Shown: piece by piece, positions 12,565-23,280 of the stretch
Layout of the letters: the number at the start of each line of letters is the position of its first letter
How positions within the stretch are numbered: the stretch's first letter is position 1
Assembly (NCBI GenBank): GCA_950295325.1
Contig: OX485805.1
Location: 12,806,501-12,870,500, forward strand
Direction: 5' to 3'
DNA: 64,000 nucleotides
Origin: Polytrichum commune
Lineage: Eukaryota > Streptophyta > Polytrichopsida > Polytrichales > Polytrichaceae
The notes under the pieces: generated by a model
Databases searched by the model: none
The model's input: the letters and a program-made list of their open reading frames with translations, nothing else
What the model was told of the DNA's origin: nothing
Translations under genes and position numbers: made by a program

Positions 12565-12990
12565 CACTCCTTGTAGTGTAGTAGAGGCGCCTATCCCCGA
12601 TCATGACCCCATCAACAATCTATAAGGGTACTGGAATGTTGATCAAGTTGGGATTGATTTTTGATTAGGCTGGAACCCAATAGTGCCCATGACACATGTC
12701 TTGGTTTTGACTGCTAAAGTGAGGAGGAATAAGCGGTTAAAATGAGTGGTTATGGCAAACTCTAGACATTGGTAATTAATATGTTCGGTTCAACTTTTGA
12801 CCTCAACCGTTCATAGAAGATTCATTTAAGGAATGAATTTATTGAAAAAATTGCAGTCCTCCTGATTTCTATCTTCCTACACAAGATAAAATTTCACTGC
12901 CTTATTACACTTCTCCAAATCTAGGGCATAATCTCTTAAGTGATCGGTCATGGACGCCTCTACTCTAATTACAACTACGTGAGCGGATTT
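12565..12990 (+). repeat. Interspersed repeat R1, copy 1
   Basis: It is collinear with 22322-22745, sharing GTAGAGGCGCCTAT, GGGTACTGGAAT, GACACATGTC, ACTCTAGACATTGGTAAT, TTGATTTCTATCTTCCTACA and a CTTCTCCAAA block. There is no coding signal. The class is unknown. Confidence 0.75.
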
Positions 12991-13162
12991 ACATATGAGT
13001 TTAGACTATGCCTAAGGATGAGGCGTATCTCGCTCACATAAATCAACAGGAACGAACCATTGACATCCTACAACCCTTGATCAAATAGGCGAAAAAAGAA
13101 ATCTTAACCAATTTTAATGCAGAGCCTTGTGTTTTATAAGATTTATTTACTAAACACTCCAC

Positions 13163-13665
13163 GATGTCATGGCACATGCATGAGGTCGAAGTGGATAAAA
13201 AGGCGGGTCTTACTTCTATGGAGATTAGAGAGGGATTAGAGAACATGTTTTTTTAGGCTAAGTAATATTGTGTCTTTCATGCACATCGATCATACGATCT
13301 CTTCCTTTGTGTCCCGATAGCGGGATAAGATTGTTATGGCGTATGAGTTCGAAGTGGATACAAAGGCGGGTCTTACTTCTACGGAGATTAGAGAGAGAGA
13401 GCGTGCTTTTTTAGGCCAAGTAATATTGGGCCTTTTTATGCACATCAATCATACAATCTCTTCCTTTGTGTCCCGTAACGGGATAAAGATTGTTATGGCG
13501 CATGAGGTTGAAGTGGATAAAAAGGCGGGTCTTACTTCTATGCGGAGAGAGAGAGAGAGCGAGCTTGTGCTTTTTAAGGCTAAGTAATAGTGGGCCTTTT
13601 ATGCACATGGATGATCGATTCGATCTCTTCCTTTGTGTCCCGTAGCGGGATAAGATTGTTATGGT
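13163..13665. repeat. Tandem array, ~160 bp unit, three copies
   Basis: The unit runs from a GCATGAGGTCGAAGTGGATA block through AAGGCGGGTCTTACTTCTA, a GAGA-rich stretch, TTTAGGC(T/C)AAGTAAT, GCACATCGATCATACGATC and TTTGTGTCCCGTAGCGGGAT. Unit starts lie near 13163, 13336 and 13498, with a partial fourth after 13655. Open frames here follow the repeat and look spurious. Confidence 0.88.
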
Positions 13666-13983
13666 GCACACACACACCAACATGGATGTTCGAAACTTAA
13701 GAGGTTTCCATGAGCCCACGGGGACGTGTGTGACAGGAGTCTATGTCCTTTATCTATGAGCCACAGGTAAAAAAACAAACCCTTTTCCAAGTTCGTCCAC
13801 CCTCGCTCGCGTGCGGATTCCATATATGCATGCACCCAACAACGTTTGTCCGTCTCCACACATGAATGTGAATGAAACCCCGGGACACGAGAATGTGAAC
13901 GGGACTATCTCATGTTCTAGTTCGAAGAACAAACACATGAGTACTACGGGCCACTCCACACGCGAGCCAAGAGCCGTGCCCAA

Positions 13984-14770
13984 GGAATTGTGAAGAAAGT
14001 GTCCAAAGGCCGTCTCAAGACACCTCCACAATCATGTGGTGTGGTCACGGACCCTCAAGTGTAGTGTGAAGCCATATGTGACCGGGCCCTCAACCAAATG
14101 CTACGGGCCACTCCACACACGAGCCAAGAGCTGTGACCATGGAATTGTGAAGAAAGTGTCCAAAGGCCGTCTCAAGACACCTCCACAATCATGTAGTGTG
14201 GTCACGGACCCTCAAGTGGAGTGTGAAGCCATATGTGACCGGGCCTTCAACCAAATGCTACGGGCCACTCCACACACGAGCCAAGAGCCGTGACCATGGA
14301 ATTGTGAGAGCCTACCAGAAAGAAAGTGTCCAAAAGCTGTCTCAAGACACCTCCACAATCATGTAGTGTGGTCACGGACCCTCAAGTGTAGTGTGAAGCC
14401 ATATGTGACTGGGTCTTCAACCAAATGCTACGGGCCACTCCACACACGAGCCAAGAGCCGTGACCATGGAATTGTGAGAGCCTACCAGAAAGAAAGTGTC
14501 CAAAGGCCGTCTCAAGACACCTCCACGATCATGTAGTGTGGTCACGGACCCTCAAGTGTAGTGTGAAGCCATATGTGACCGGGCCTTCAACCAAATGCTA
14601 CGGGCCACTCCACACATGAGCCAAGAGCCGTGACCATGGAATTGTGAGAGCCTACAAGAAAGAAAGTGTCCAAAGGCCGTCTCAAGACACCTCCACGATC
14701 ATGTAGTATGGTCACGGACCCTCAAGTGTAGTGTGAAGCCATATGTGACCGGGCCCTCAACCAAATGCTC
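13984..14770. repeat. Tandem array, 157/170 bp unit, five copies
   Basis: Unit starts (GGAATTGTGA) lie at 13984, 14141, 14298, 14468 and 14638. Early units are ~157 bp; the later ones gain a ~16 bp insert (AGAGCCTACCAGAAAG) and are ~170 bp. Conserved blocks are GTCCAAAGGCCGTCTCAAGA, GTGGTCACGGACCCTCAAGT and CGGGCCACTCCACACACGAG. The array follows the 13.2-13.7 kb array after a ~320 bp spacer, and a decayed unit fragment is visible near 14990-15080. Confidence 0.9.
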
Positions 14771-17700
14771 TTTCAATGAATTTCTATTCGTGCGGGTCCT
14801 CACACATGATAAAATGGAATAAATCGACGGTTGTGAGCATTCGGAGTGCCATGATCTCCTAGTTTTGTGTTAGGCCTACCTCCAAAAGGTGGTTTATGAA
14901 AATAATCCAAGTGAGCATGAAACATGATCTAATCAATGCCATGTAGGAATCCATGTATACATCCATCTTGCATTCACATACTCCATTGGTCCCTCAAGTG
15001 TGGTGTGAAGCGAACTTGGATCGACTTTGCCTTTTCCACCAATGATAGTGCTTGAAGTGTAATGGTCACGGGCTCTCAATCTTGTGTGTGAAGTGGCCCT
15101 AAGGTATGTGATCCTATTGTGGGCACTTTGAACTCCACGTAAGGTACATAACAATTCCAATATCATGCCCACACTAGGATTGATGATTGGTGAACACCAA
15201 TAGGAGAGCTTCCATCTTGAGAGGAGGTCATGACTTGTATGCACTGGCGAAATTGGAGTACATTACATTCGGTGAGGTCACCGTGAGTTGGTCGACAAAT
15301 CCTTATTGGTAGCAGTGAATTTCATAAAGAAATAAAATTCCCTTGTTTGGAGGGACTCCTCCTATTGCCAAGAGCAACAATTGGCCCTATCATGGGCATG
15401 GTATAAGCATCTACATGATGGTCTCTTTCGAAAGAAACATGTCCCGATTTTAAAACTTTGATAATATACAATTGCTTTTCGGAAAGTTCATAGTACATAG
15501 TATAAGTGTTCTCATAAAATAGAAGTCTCTTGGAATTAAAGGATAGTTATGCTCGTGTGATATTTGGTCCCTTGGAATGCAACCCAAGAGCTATGTAATG
15601 TCATGTATGTGGGTGTTACTTTGTTCAATTTTCATGTTCTCTAACTTTACTAGTTAGATTTACACAATGAAGATTTGTGTTGCATAAAGTTAGTGTATAT
15701 AAGATGACACATCAACAAAAAATAGATTGAAACTCGAACCTTGCATGATAAATTGATGATTCTCAAAGTTGAATGGTTGTTGATTTCTTAATTGAACACG
15801 TGGGTCCTCCTAATTATAGTCATTATTGAAGGTAGAATAGTCAATAATATATGAAGACGTCATCCAATCTCTTTCAAACATGTGTCTTCATGTTGTATTT
15901 TCTTTGATCCTCATTGAGGCACACACCAATCATATAGAGGGGTCCAATTTAAGAAGAGTATATTAATAATACTTACATACCTTACATGTTTGGTTGTTGG
16001 ATCGGATTGGAAATTCTCTTGTCTAGTTGCTTAGCAACTACAAATTACAAAGGTTCTTGCTTGGAGTTTCGAAATTGAAATTAAATGTGAATGGTCTTTC
16101 ATTCACTCCAACCTCTAGTAGGCACTATCTTCTTTCTTTCCTTTTTAATGAATTTTTACAAAATCAAAGTTGAAGTGCAAAAGTTATAAGAGGTCAATAT
16201 GAAAAAAAAATGATTTTCTCTTTGACCCTAATTGTTCATGGAGTTGTATATGAATAATGACTCCCACTTTTACCATGTCAAAACGACAATTTTTTTTAAT
16301 TTTTGGAAAGTTTGGTGTAACTTGGATGAGGCATTGACAACACTTTGATATTTTGAAGTTGGAGTTGATTTGTGACGTAGGTATTTTTTAAAATAAAAAA
16401 TTTAAAGAATAATTTTTTTTGCATTGAGTAGAAATTGAACATGTTTATGGTTGAGCCTTGTCCAACTAGGAATTAGGATAGCCAAGTTGGCGAATGGGCA
16501 TAGGACACATCGCGTAGTTAGTTGATGTTGGAAAGTGGACCACAGATCATTTGCTTGGAAGTTTGTATAGGAGATGAAATTAAAATTCCATGTAAATTCG
16601 TGGAGGTGTATTATACGACATGGTGATGTCTGGTTTGATACAAAAAAATTGTTTTTGGGAATAGTTTTGCCATGTGTCGTACCCACATTGGTCAAGGCCT
16701 AGCCCTATCCAACGTGGAAATTAGCGTTCGGCACTCAAAGTGTTGAACCAGACACCACTCTACAATAGAGGCCTTCATGAAGCATCTACACTAAATATGA
16801 TATTTACTATCATGTGGAATTTAATGTGACTATGGTAACTCTTCAGATGACACTTATTATGAATAAGTGAACAAACACTGTCATGGATGTTGGACGAGTT
16901 CATCCATTGGCCAAAACCGTCCATTCTCTTGTCAACAACTTCTGATGAAATATTGTCATGGATGATTGAAGTTTGGATGAAAAATCACTTAGCAAGTGAT
17001 TGTAATTGGAACACTCTAATTAAATCTATAATCCCCCATAAACATTTATATGGAATGACAAATAATGTTGGGTTAACATTTTGTGTCGGTGACACTATAC
17101 CACGGTTTACAATCAGTATTGAACAAGACAATTAGAATTGGTGACACAAAATATCATATTTAGTGTAGTTCTACACAAGCTATTCCAAGCATTGGAAGAT
17201 ATCATCTCCACCAAAAAGGACCATTTTTTTTGCACCGGATTGGTATACAATCCACCCTTGATAAATGTTACACTTATAAATGTTAACTCATTATATTTGT
17301 TAACAAAACCGTACTCCCCTCATATTGTTAACTAGAATGTTGACTATGTTAAATGTTAAAAATAATTTACTTCCCTCTTTATTAATTTGCCACTTATAAA
17401 TGTTAACCTACAAAATACATCCAATACTGTATGATGACATCCATTACATTGACTCACAACCTTTCAAAGTGGCAAAAGCCACCAAATTTGACTTTTGTGA
17501 TCAAATTATTCATCTAAACTATATTGATTCTTATTTTGTTTCATAAAAATAAAAGATTGATTTGATACACATATTTTATATATGATAATTTTGCAAAACT
17601 CTCCCTCCATAATTGTAATGAATTTATATTTGTCAAGCATTCAAAAAGCTCCCTTTATAACTGTTACAATATTAACTCACTATAAATGTTAGGAAAATTT

Positions 17701-18640
17701 TACTCCAGAGCCTAACATTTATAGAGGGTGGAGTGTACTTTTGGTGAGCAACCCCTATGTGCTTTGTGACAAAACCCCACGGTTTAATACACACCTTGTC
17801 AATTTTGTGCCTTCCCAAGCAGTGGTCGAAATTGCCCCAATTATTCATACCTTTGTGTCTAGCTATCAATTTTCCAACAACTTGTGGAGTGCAAACAATC
17901 CAAGAACAAACTTCCTAATGAAGGTGAAAGGTGCCAAGCAAGTTGGGTTGGTTTTCAGAAGGTGGGTGTTGGCATGGGTTTAAGGGTTTTAAGTGCTTCC
18001 CAAATAGATCGTGCAATGCAGATCCTGATAGATCAGCAATTGCGAATCGCGTCGATTGTTGTTTCAAGTTTCAAAATCGGAGTTGAGATAGATGCACTAG
18101 TATAAGAGCGAGGTCAAAGTCAGAGTTGGGATACGAGTCGATCGAGTTCAAAGCAGGTAGCTAGAAAGGTGATGATCGAGGGTTTAATTTCGGTTCAGCG
18201 GCACTGTTTTGGTTCCACTTAATTCAGGAATCATGTTCTATGGATGGGGAGAACCGGCTTCTAGTTGTAGATGAAGCGATTTCCCTTTCAAATTACCGAT
18301 TGAAAATCAAAAGTCTAGGAAATCAACCAAACTACAGAAATAACCTGTTTGAAGTGGAAATACAAGGAATTTCAATCAATAACTGGTTGGTAATAAAGAA
18401 GTAAGGATACTCACCATGTTGGTTCAAATTTCTCCCCGCTCACTGATCATGTTCTGTAGCATGGATATCAGCAATTCAAGAATACATACATTTCTGGTTA
18501 CGGTCTTGGTTGAATCACAGCAAGTTGGTTTTTTTTTTTATGGTTTTCAGGAGATTTAGTGAAGGGTTGATGTTATGGTGATAGAGGGTAGAATGCGTGT
18601 GATGTCACCGAACACTCCACTGCTGCAAAAAAAAAAAACC
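14771..18640. other. Intergenic, no gene recognised
   Basis: Mostly AT-rich. At 17240-17720 short ATAAATGTTA / TAACATTTAT motifs recur in both orientations, suggesting an old foldback element without clear ends. No protein-coding similarity is recognised. Confidence 0.4.
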
Positions 18641-18646
18641 TGAATT

Positions 18647-18821
18647 ACTGAGTCTCCAGATGCAGTTGAAGCAACAAAATAAAATAAAATAAATTGTAGT
18701 ATGCCGCAGATAGCTTGTAGGTGGACTCGACTGAGCCACTGAGTCTCCAGATGCAGTTGAAGCAATAACAAAAATTAAATGTATTGTAGTATGCCGCAGA
18801 TAGTTTGTAGGTGGACTCGAT
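18647..18821. repeat. Tandem duplication of a 91 bp unit
   Basis: There are two units beginning ACTGAGTCTCCAGATGCAG at 18647 and 18738, both ending TAGGTGGACTCGA. They differ mainly in the length of an internal AAAAT-rich stretch. Confidence 0.85.
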
Positions 18822-19622
18822 GCTTGAGAATTCTGTACGTAAGGAGATTTCAGCTGTTTTCTTTGGTGCTCTGTACGTGGTCTCACAAGTTCTCGATTCT
18901 TCCGAGCTGAAGCAAGATGAGAGCTCGGCACACACTGACTTGTGTCGAGCTACTTCAAAGCCCTTTTGAATACCGCAAGCATTAGTTGAGTTCAAGCTAT
19001 CGCAACAAACAGGTTAAGTGACATCTGATTGTGCATTCGAATTAATTCACGGAGAGAGCGAATTGATCGCATACAAGTGTACCTCTCTCATCCATTCCAC
19101 AGAACAAACTTGTGGTCGATTCAACCTCAAATGACTTGGACTACACTGATCCGGGGTGTTTATTAAACTGATTCCGGTGTCGGAGAAACTAAAAAAAGGT
19201 GACCTCCGGACAGTATTCCATTATGTTCGATGTATGAGAGGCATCCTTGGATGCGAGAATTCTCTCTCCGGAATTCGCTGTGCGTGGAGAATAACCCTAG
19301 CTTGTGCATGCAAAATGTTTGGGGCTAGATCCATGGAAGCTTTGGGGCTCATGTGCATCCATGTCCTTATGGAGCTCAAAAGGTTCGTCGGAGCATCATG
19401 CGCATTGTGATGCAAAATCAATGGAATGTGGCCAGTCTTCTCAAACTAGAAGCTATGGAAGCCTTAAAGGACCAAGTTCTTGAGTCCATTTACACTTTTA
19501 GTGTTCAAAGGATTTGGAATTTTATTTGATATAAATCTTATGTCAAGTAGAGGATAAAAACATCATACGGATGTTGCGACATTCATGATTCATTCTTAAT
19601 TTTGCACCTACTCACCCCTCAC

Positions 19623-19909
19623 CATTAGTAGAAAACTATGCCCAAACATACCAGAGCCGAAATTTGCTTCAATTATTCTGACCGGCCTAATTTGTAGTCG
19701 CTAAACGATTATGATTTCTTTTTCTTTTTCATTTTTCCACTGCCATTTTGAACTTTCAGGGCGTGTAATATATATCGTTGGAAAGGTATGTTCAAGAACT
19801 TTCCAAGGGTATATTATATGCCCCCCGAATTCCCAAAAAAAAAACCAACTCTGCAATCGTTTAGCGATTGCAGATCAAGCTCGTCTTTTGGCATAGTTTT
19901 CTACTAGTG
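19623..19909. mobile_element. CACTA-type MITE, 287 bp, TSD CAC
   Basis: The terminal inverted repeats are CATTAGTAGAAAACTATGCC and the inverse of CACTAGTAGAAAACTATGCC (19 of 20 identical). Both sides are flanked by CAC (19620-19622 and 19910-19912). Subterminal palindromes of the form CTGCAATCG...CGATTGCAG are present, and the interior is itself partly self-complementary. CACTA ends with a 3 bp TSD place it in the CMC/CACTA superfamily. It has no coding capacity. Confidence 0.88.
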
Positions 19910-20261
19910 CACTTAAATATAGTTGTCCGATTGAGATAATTTGGTGGACAATATATAATTTCATGAAATTCGAGGGACTTTTTAAAAGCACAAGTGATTA
20001 GCAAGGATTCTTTTGAGAAAACAATAATTTCATTTTGGTCAAAGTCTAAGTTTGAATGCTATTTCAAAACCACCCAAGTCGGACAATAGTGGACACAAAA
20101 CATTTGTTCCATGATCTACCCCAAAACTTAAAACCCAATTGAGGCATAACATCGCCTATGTACAAACACGGCAAGTCCAATGACTAGCACCCCTTGACAT
20201 AAAATGAGTCGGACTAGAAGCTTCAACATAGGTAAAGCTATGGATGTGCCAATTTACACTA

Positions 20262-21030
20262 CAGTCTGACCTTGTTGATACGACACCCTCGATATTACAA
20301 CACATTTTTGCGAGACAACTTTTTGGGTTCAAAACCCCCTCTTTTATACGACTACGGCACTCGATAATGCGACATTTAGAATCTCCGTTTTGTCATATCA
20401 AAGAGGTGGTCGATGCTGAAATTCCTTTCATCTATGTTATGTACATCTAAAATACATCCAGTTTCACTTGGGAACTACTTGGGAACTTCACTTATCATTG
20501 GGAACTTAATGATAATTAGGGTTACTAGTGTAGAATGGACATGGTTAAGGTTAGAGTGGCCTCTTGCCTAGTCGTTTGCCTTGAACTCATGATGTTGCTC
20601 CACCTACAGTAAAGCTTAGTGATGCTAAATGTCCTGCATCATTGTTGTCTAGTTTCTTATTACAGAACATTTTATTTTTTGGTGTTCATGAAATTAATGC
20701 TTTTCAAAAATTATTAGTAAGGAATTTAAATATGATGACAATTGCTAACTCGGGTGGACAACACCAGAGATCTTCGTCTCCTATTTCAAGAGTACTTGAG
20801 AATATTTGTATTTGTTTGGAGTTATGAGTTATTATTTTATACCGTCTATATTGCTTAAACTCATTGTATATATTTTGAAGCTCCTATTACTTATGTTTTC
20901 GTATTCCCTCAATAATACGACAACTTTACACCATTTGTCATATACATGAGAAGACGACACCTCAATAATACGACTTTGTTTGTGTTTCCCAAACTTGTCA
21001 TACTAAGTTAAAGAGGGAGAACAACATACC
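20262..21030. mobile_element. Possible Tc1/mariner (pogo-like) remnant
   Basis: The left end CAGTCTGACCTTGTTGATAC follows a TA dinucleotide. The motif CCTCAATAATACGAC and TTGTCATAC...TAAAGAGGG recur inverted toward the right end (about 20905-21020). The element at 48075-48599 has similar blocks. An open frame at 20642-20827 lies inside but shows no motif I can assign. The right end is unclear. Confidence 0.4.
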
Positions 21031-21895
21031 AAGCTCTATATAAAGATGAAGGACCGAGGACGTCAGTTCCACAATCTCCAACCAAAGGCATCGTCGGTGC
21101 AGTATATTCTGTTTCAATTTCCATACATTGATACCCGGAATCTACATACACTGGCCCATACCCAAGGTAATCCACCGGGTATATACCTGGTACAGCTGGT
21201 CGTTGGCTCTTGATGGGCTACTCTCTAGGGTTTGGTTTTGAGTTCGAGAGTCGTGGCTAGTGTTGCATCTTTTATGTTAAAGGTCGGAGGCAGCATTTTA
21301 AAAATTAAAATAAAAATATTTCAAAACATTTTTAATGTTTCTTATTGAAAATCACTTAAGACATCAATCTGTAAGGATGTTTATGGCAAATCATTGTCAA
21401 AAACATTTATTTCTTCGAGGACGAGTTCTTTGAGTTCTTCGTCCAAGTATTAATGTAAGAGTGCGCATGGATCGTCCACGATGCGAAATTCGTTTTGTTC
21501 AATGTCGTCGTCATTCTCTGTCCAGGGCTCAGGGCTTAGGGTTTAGGCATTGCTATTGAGTTTGAATGTACTCATGCTATATGGTAATATGAAACAATCG
21601 GCAACGTTGCACGTGCCTATATTCGCACTATTGACTTGCATTGATGTAATAGTGAATTTATATTTAAAAACATAAAAATGCCTCAAAATTTGTTGAGTGT
21701 TTTAAAATACATTTTAAAGTGTGTATTATTTATTTATTTATTTAAAAAAGATGCACACCTAGTTGTGGCGCAAGTTGTGCAATTCCAGAGTTCCAGTGCT
21801 ACATGGGGATCAATAAGGTTGGATGCACGTGAGCAATTATCAAATCATTATTTGTGGACCCTTTGACCTCTTCTTTGGAGCAAAGACCTGAAGAG

Positions 21896-22144
21896 CAGTG
21901 CCCGGGAAGCTAGGTTTTGGGCATATATAAGCTTAGTCGGTCAAGATCCTAGTGATTTTAAATCCAGCCGGTTACATGTATGTTGACATCTTCCGGTTTT
22001 GCTTTTATTCATTTGAGGAGGTATATTCTTATATAGATTCCTTTAAATGATAGGTAAAGCTTCTAAAGTCTCCAACTTCAACCGGTTATTTCTCAAACTC
22101 AACTGGTTCATCTACAACTAACCGTTGGTTTTTCCCGGACATAG
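21896..22144 (+). mobile_element. hAT-type MITE, 249 bp, 8 bp TSD
   Basis: The ends are CAGTGCCCGGGAA and the inverse of CTATGTCCGGGAA. They are flanked by CTGAAGAG (21888-21895) and CTAAAGAG (22145-22152), 7 of 8 identical, the TSD length of hAT elements. The interior matches the 27.4 kb copy, including CAACCGGTTATTTCTCAAAC. Confidence 0.8.
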
Positions 22145-22321
22145 CTAAAGAGTAACTAGCAAGTGTATGGAGTGATTTTCTAGACGTAAGGTAGAGGCAT
22201 CTATAGCCGACCAGGTGCATTTAACTGTTCGCTAGGGCCATGTATTGACGATATGGATGAAATCTATGTTTTTCAAGCGAATGGAGTTAAGTTTTATGTG
22301 GTGGCAGCTTGTGATCGATTA

Positions 22322-22745
22322 TAGTAGAGGCGCCTATTCCAAATCATGATTGCGTCATCAATCTATAGGGTACTGGAATTTCGATCATGTTGGGACTGGA
22401 TTTTGATTAGGTTGGAACCAATAGTGGCATGACACATGTCATGGTTTTGAGTGCCAAAGTGAGGAAGAATGAATGGTTAACATGAGTTGTTATGGCAGAC
22501 TCTAGACATTGGTAATATGTTTGGGCCAACTTTTTGGCTTCACAAATTTGCAATAATTTCAATTGAACGAATAAAATTGCACTTATTTATTTATTTATTT
22601 TGCAATCCTCTTGATTTCTATCTTCCTACATGGGAAAAATGTGCTTTGCCTTGTACTTCTCCAAAACAGGTGCAAAATTCCTTAAGTCATCAGTCATGGG
22701 TGCCTTTACTCTACCCTCACAAGAATTTCGACGCCTGTCCTAGCC
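22322..22745 (+). repeat. Interspersed repeat R1, copy 2
   Basis: It is collinear with 12565-12990. A (TTTA)n tract near 22583-22600 replaces part of the interior. A further short fragment of the same family is seen near 22860-22985. Confidence 0.75.
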
Positions 22746-22989
22746 AAGCATTAGCATTTAGACGAGCGGTTATGGGTTAACCTATAAATCAACTATGTGT
22801 TACCCAAAGTTTACCATTCCAAAATTTGTAGCAAAGTCCATAGACATGAATGAAAAATATAAGAATAAAACAAAAAATTGCATTCTCTTTAGATTTGGAT
22901 TTTCTTCGCAAGAAATATAATTCCCTACTATTACGCCTCCAAAATAGATGCAAACTTTCCTATTTGTTTGGTTATCAATGCCTCCACGT

Positions 22990-23280
22990 TAATCGCTCAA
23001 GATCCTAGTGTTTCCAAGACCAACCAGTTACATGTTGTGACCGATTAGACACTTTTTTTTCATTTTTTTCTTTTTAGGAACAGACACTTTATTCACTCCG
23101 GCCTCCTCCGCAGACCGGAATTCTTCTTCTTCTTGTGACCGATCAATTTCTCTTTATGAAATTGAGGTATATTCCACAGATTCCTCAAGAATGATGGGGT
23201 AATTTTCCTAAAGCCTCGAACGTCAAATGGGTATTTCTCAAACTCCACCGGTTCATCTGTAGCTAGCACTCAGATCTCCA
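22990..23280 (+). mobile_element. hAT-type MITE copy with an internal insertion
   Basis: It contains the CAAGATCCTAGTGTTTCCAAG start block and the ...GGGTATTTCTCAAACTCCACC end block of the family. These are separated by an extra ~100 bp (about 23045-23145) containing CACTCCGGCC and a TTCTTCTTCTTC tract also found near 9923. The termini are diverged. Confidence 0.55.

Noticed and set aside
13336..13719. Open frames within the 13 kb tandem array
   Set aside because: They repeat with the unit and encode repetitive peptides without codon bias.
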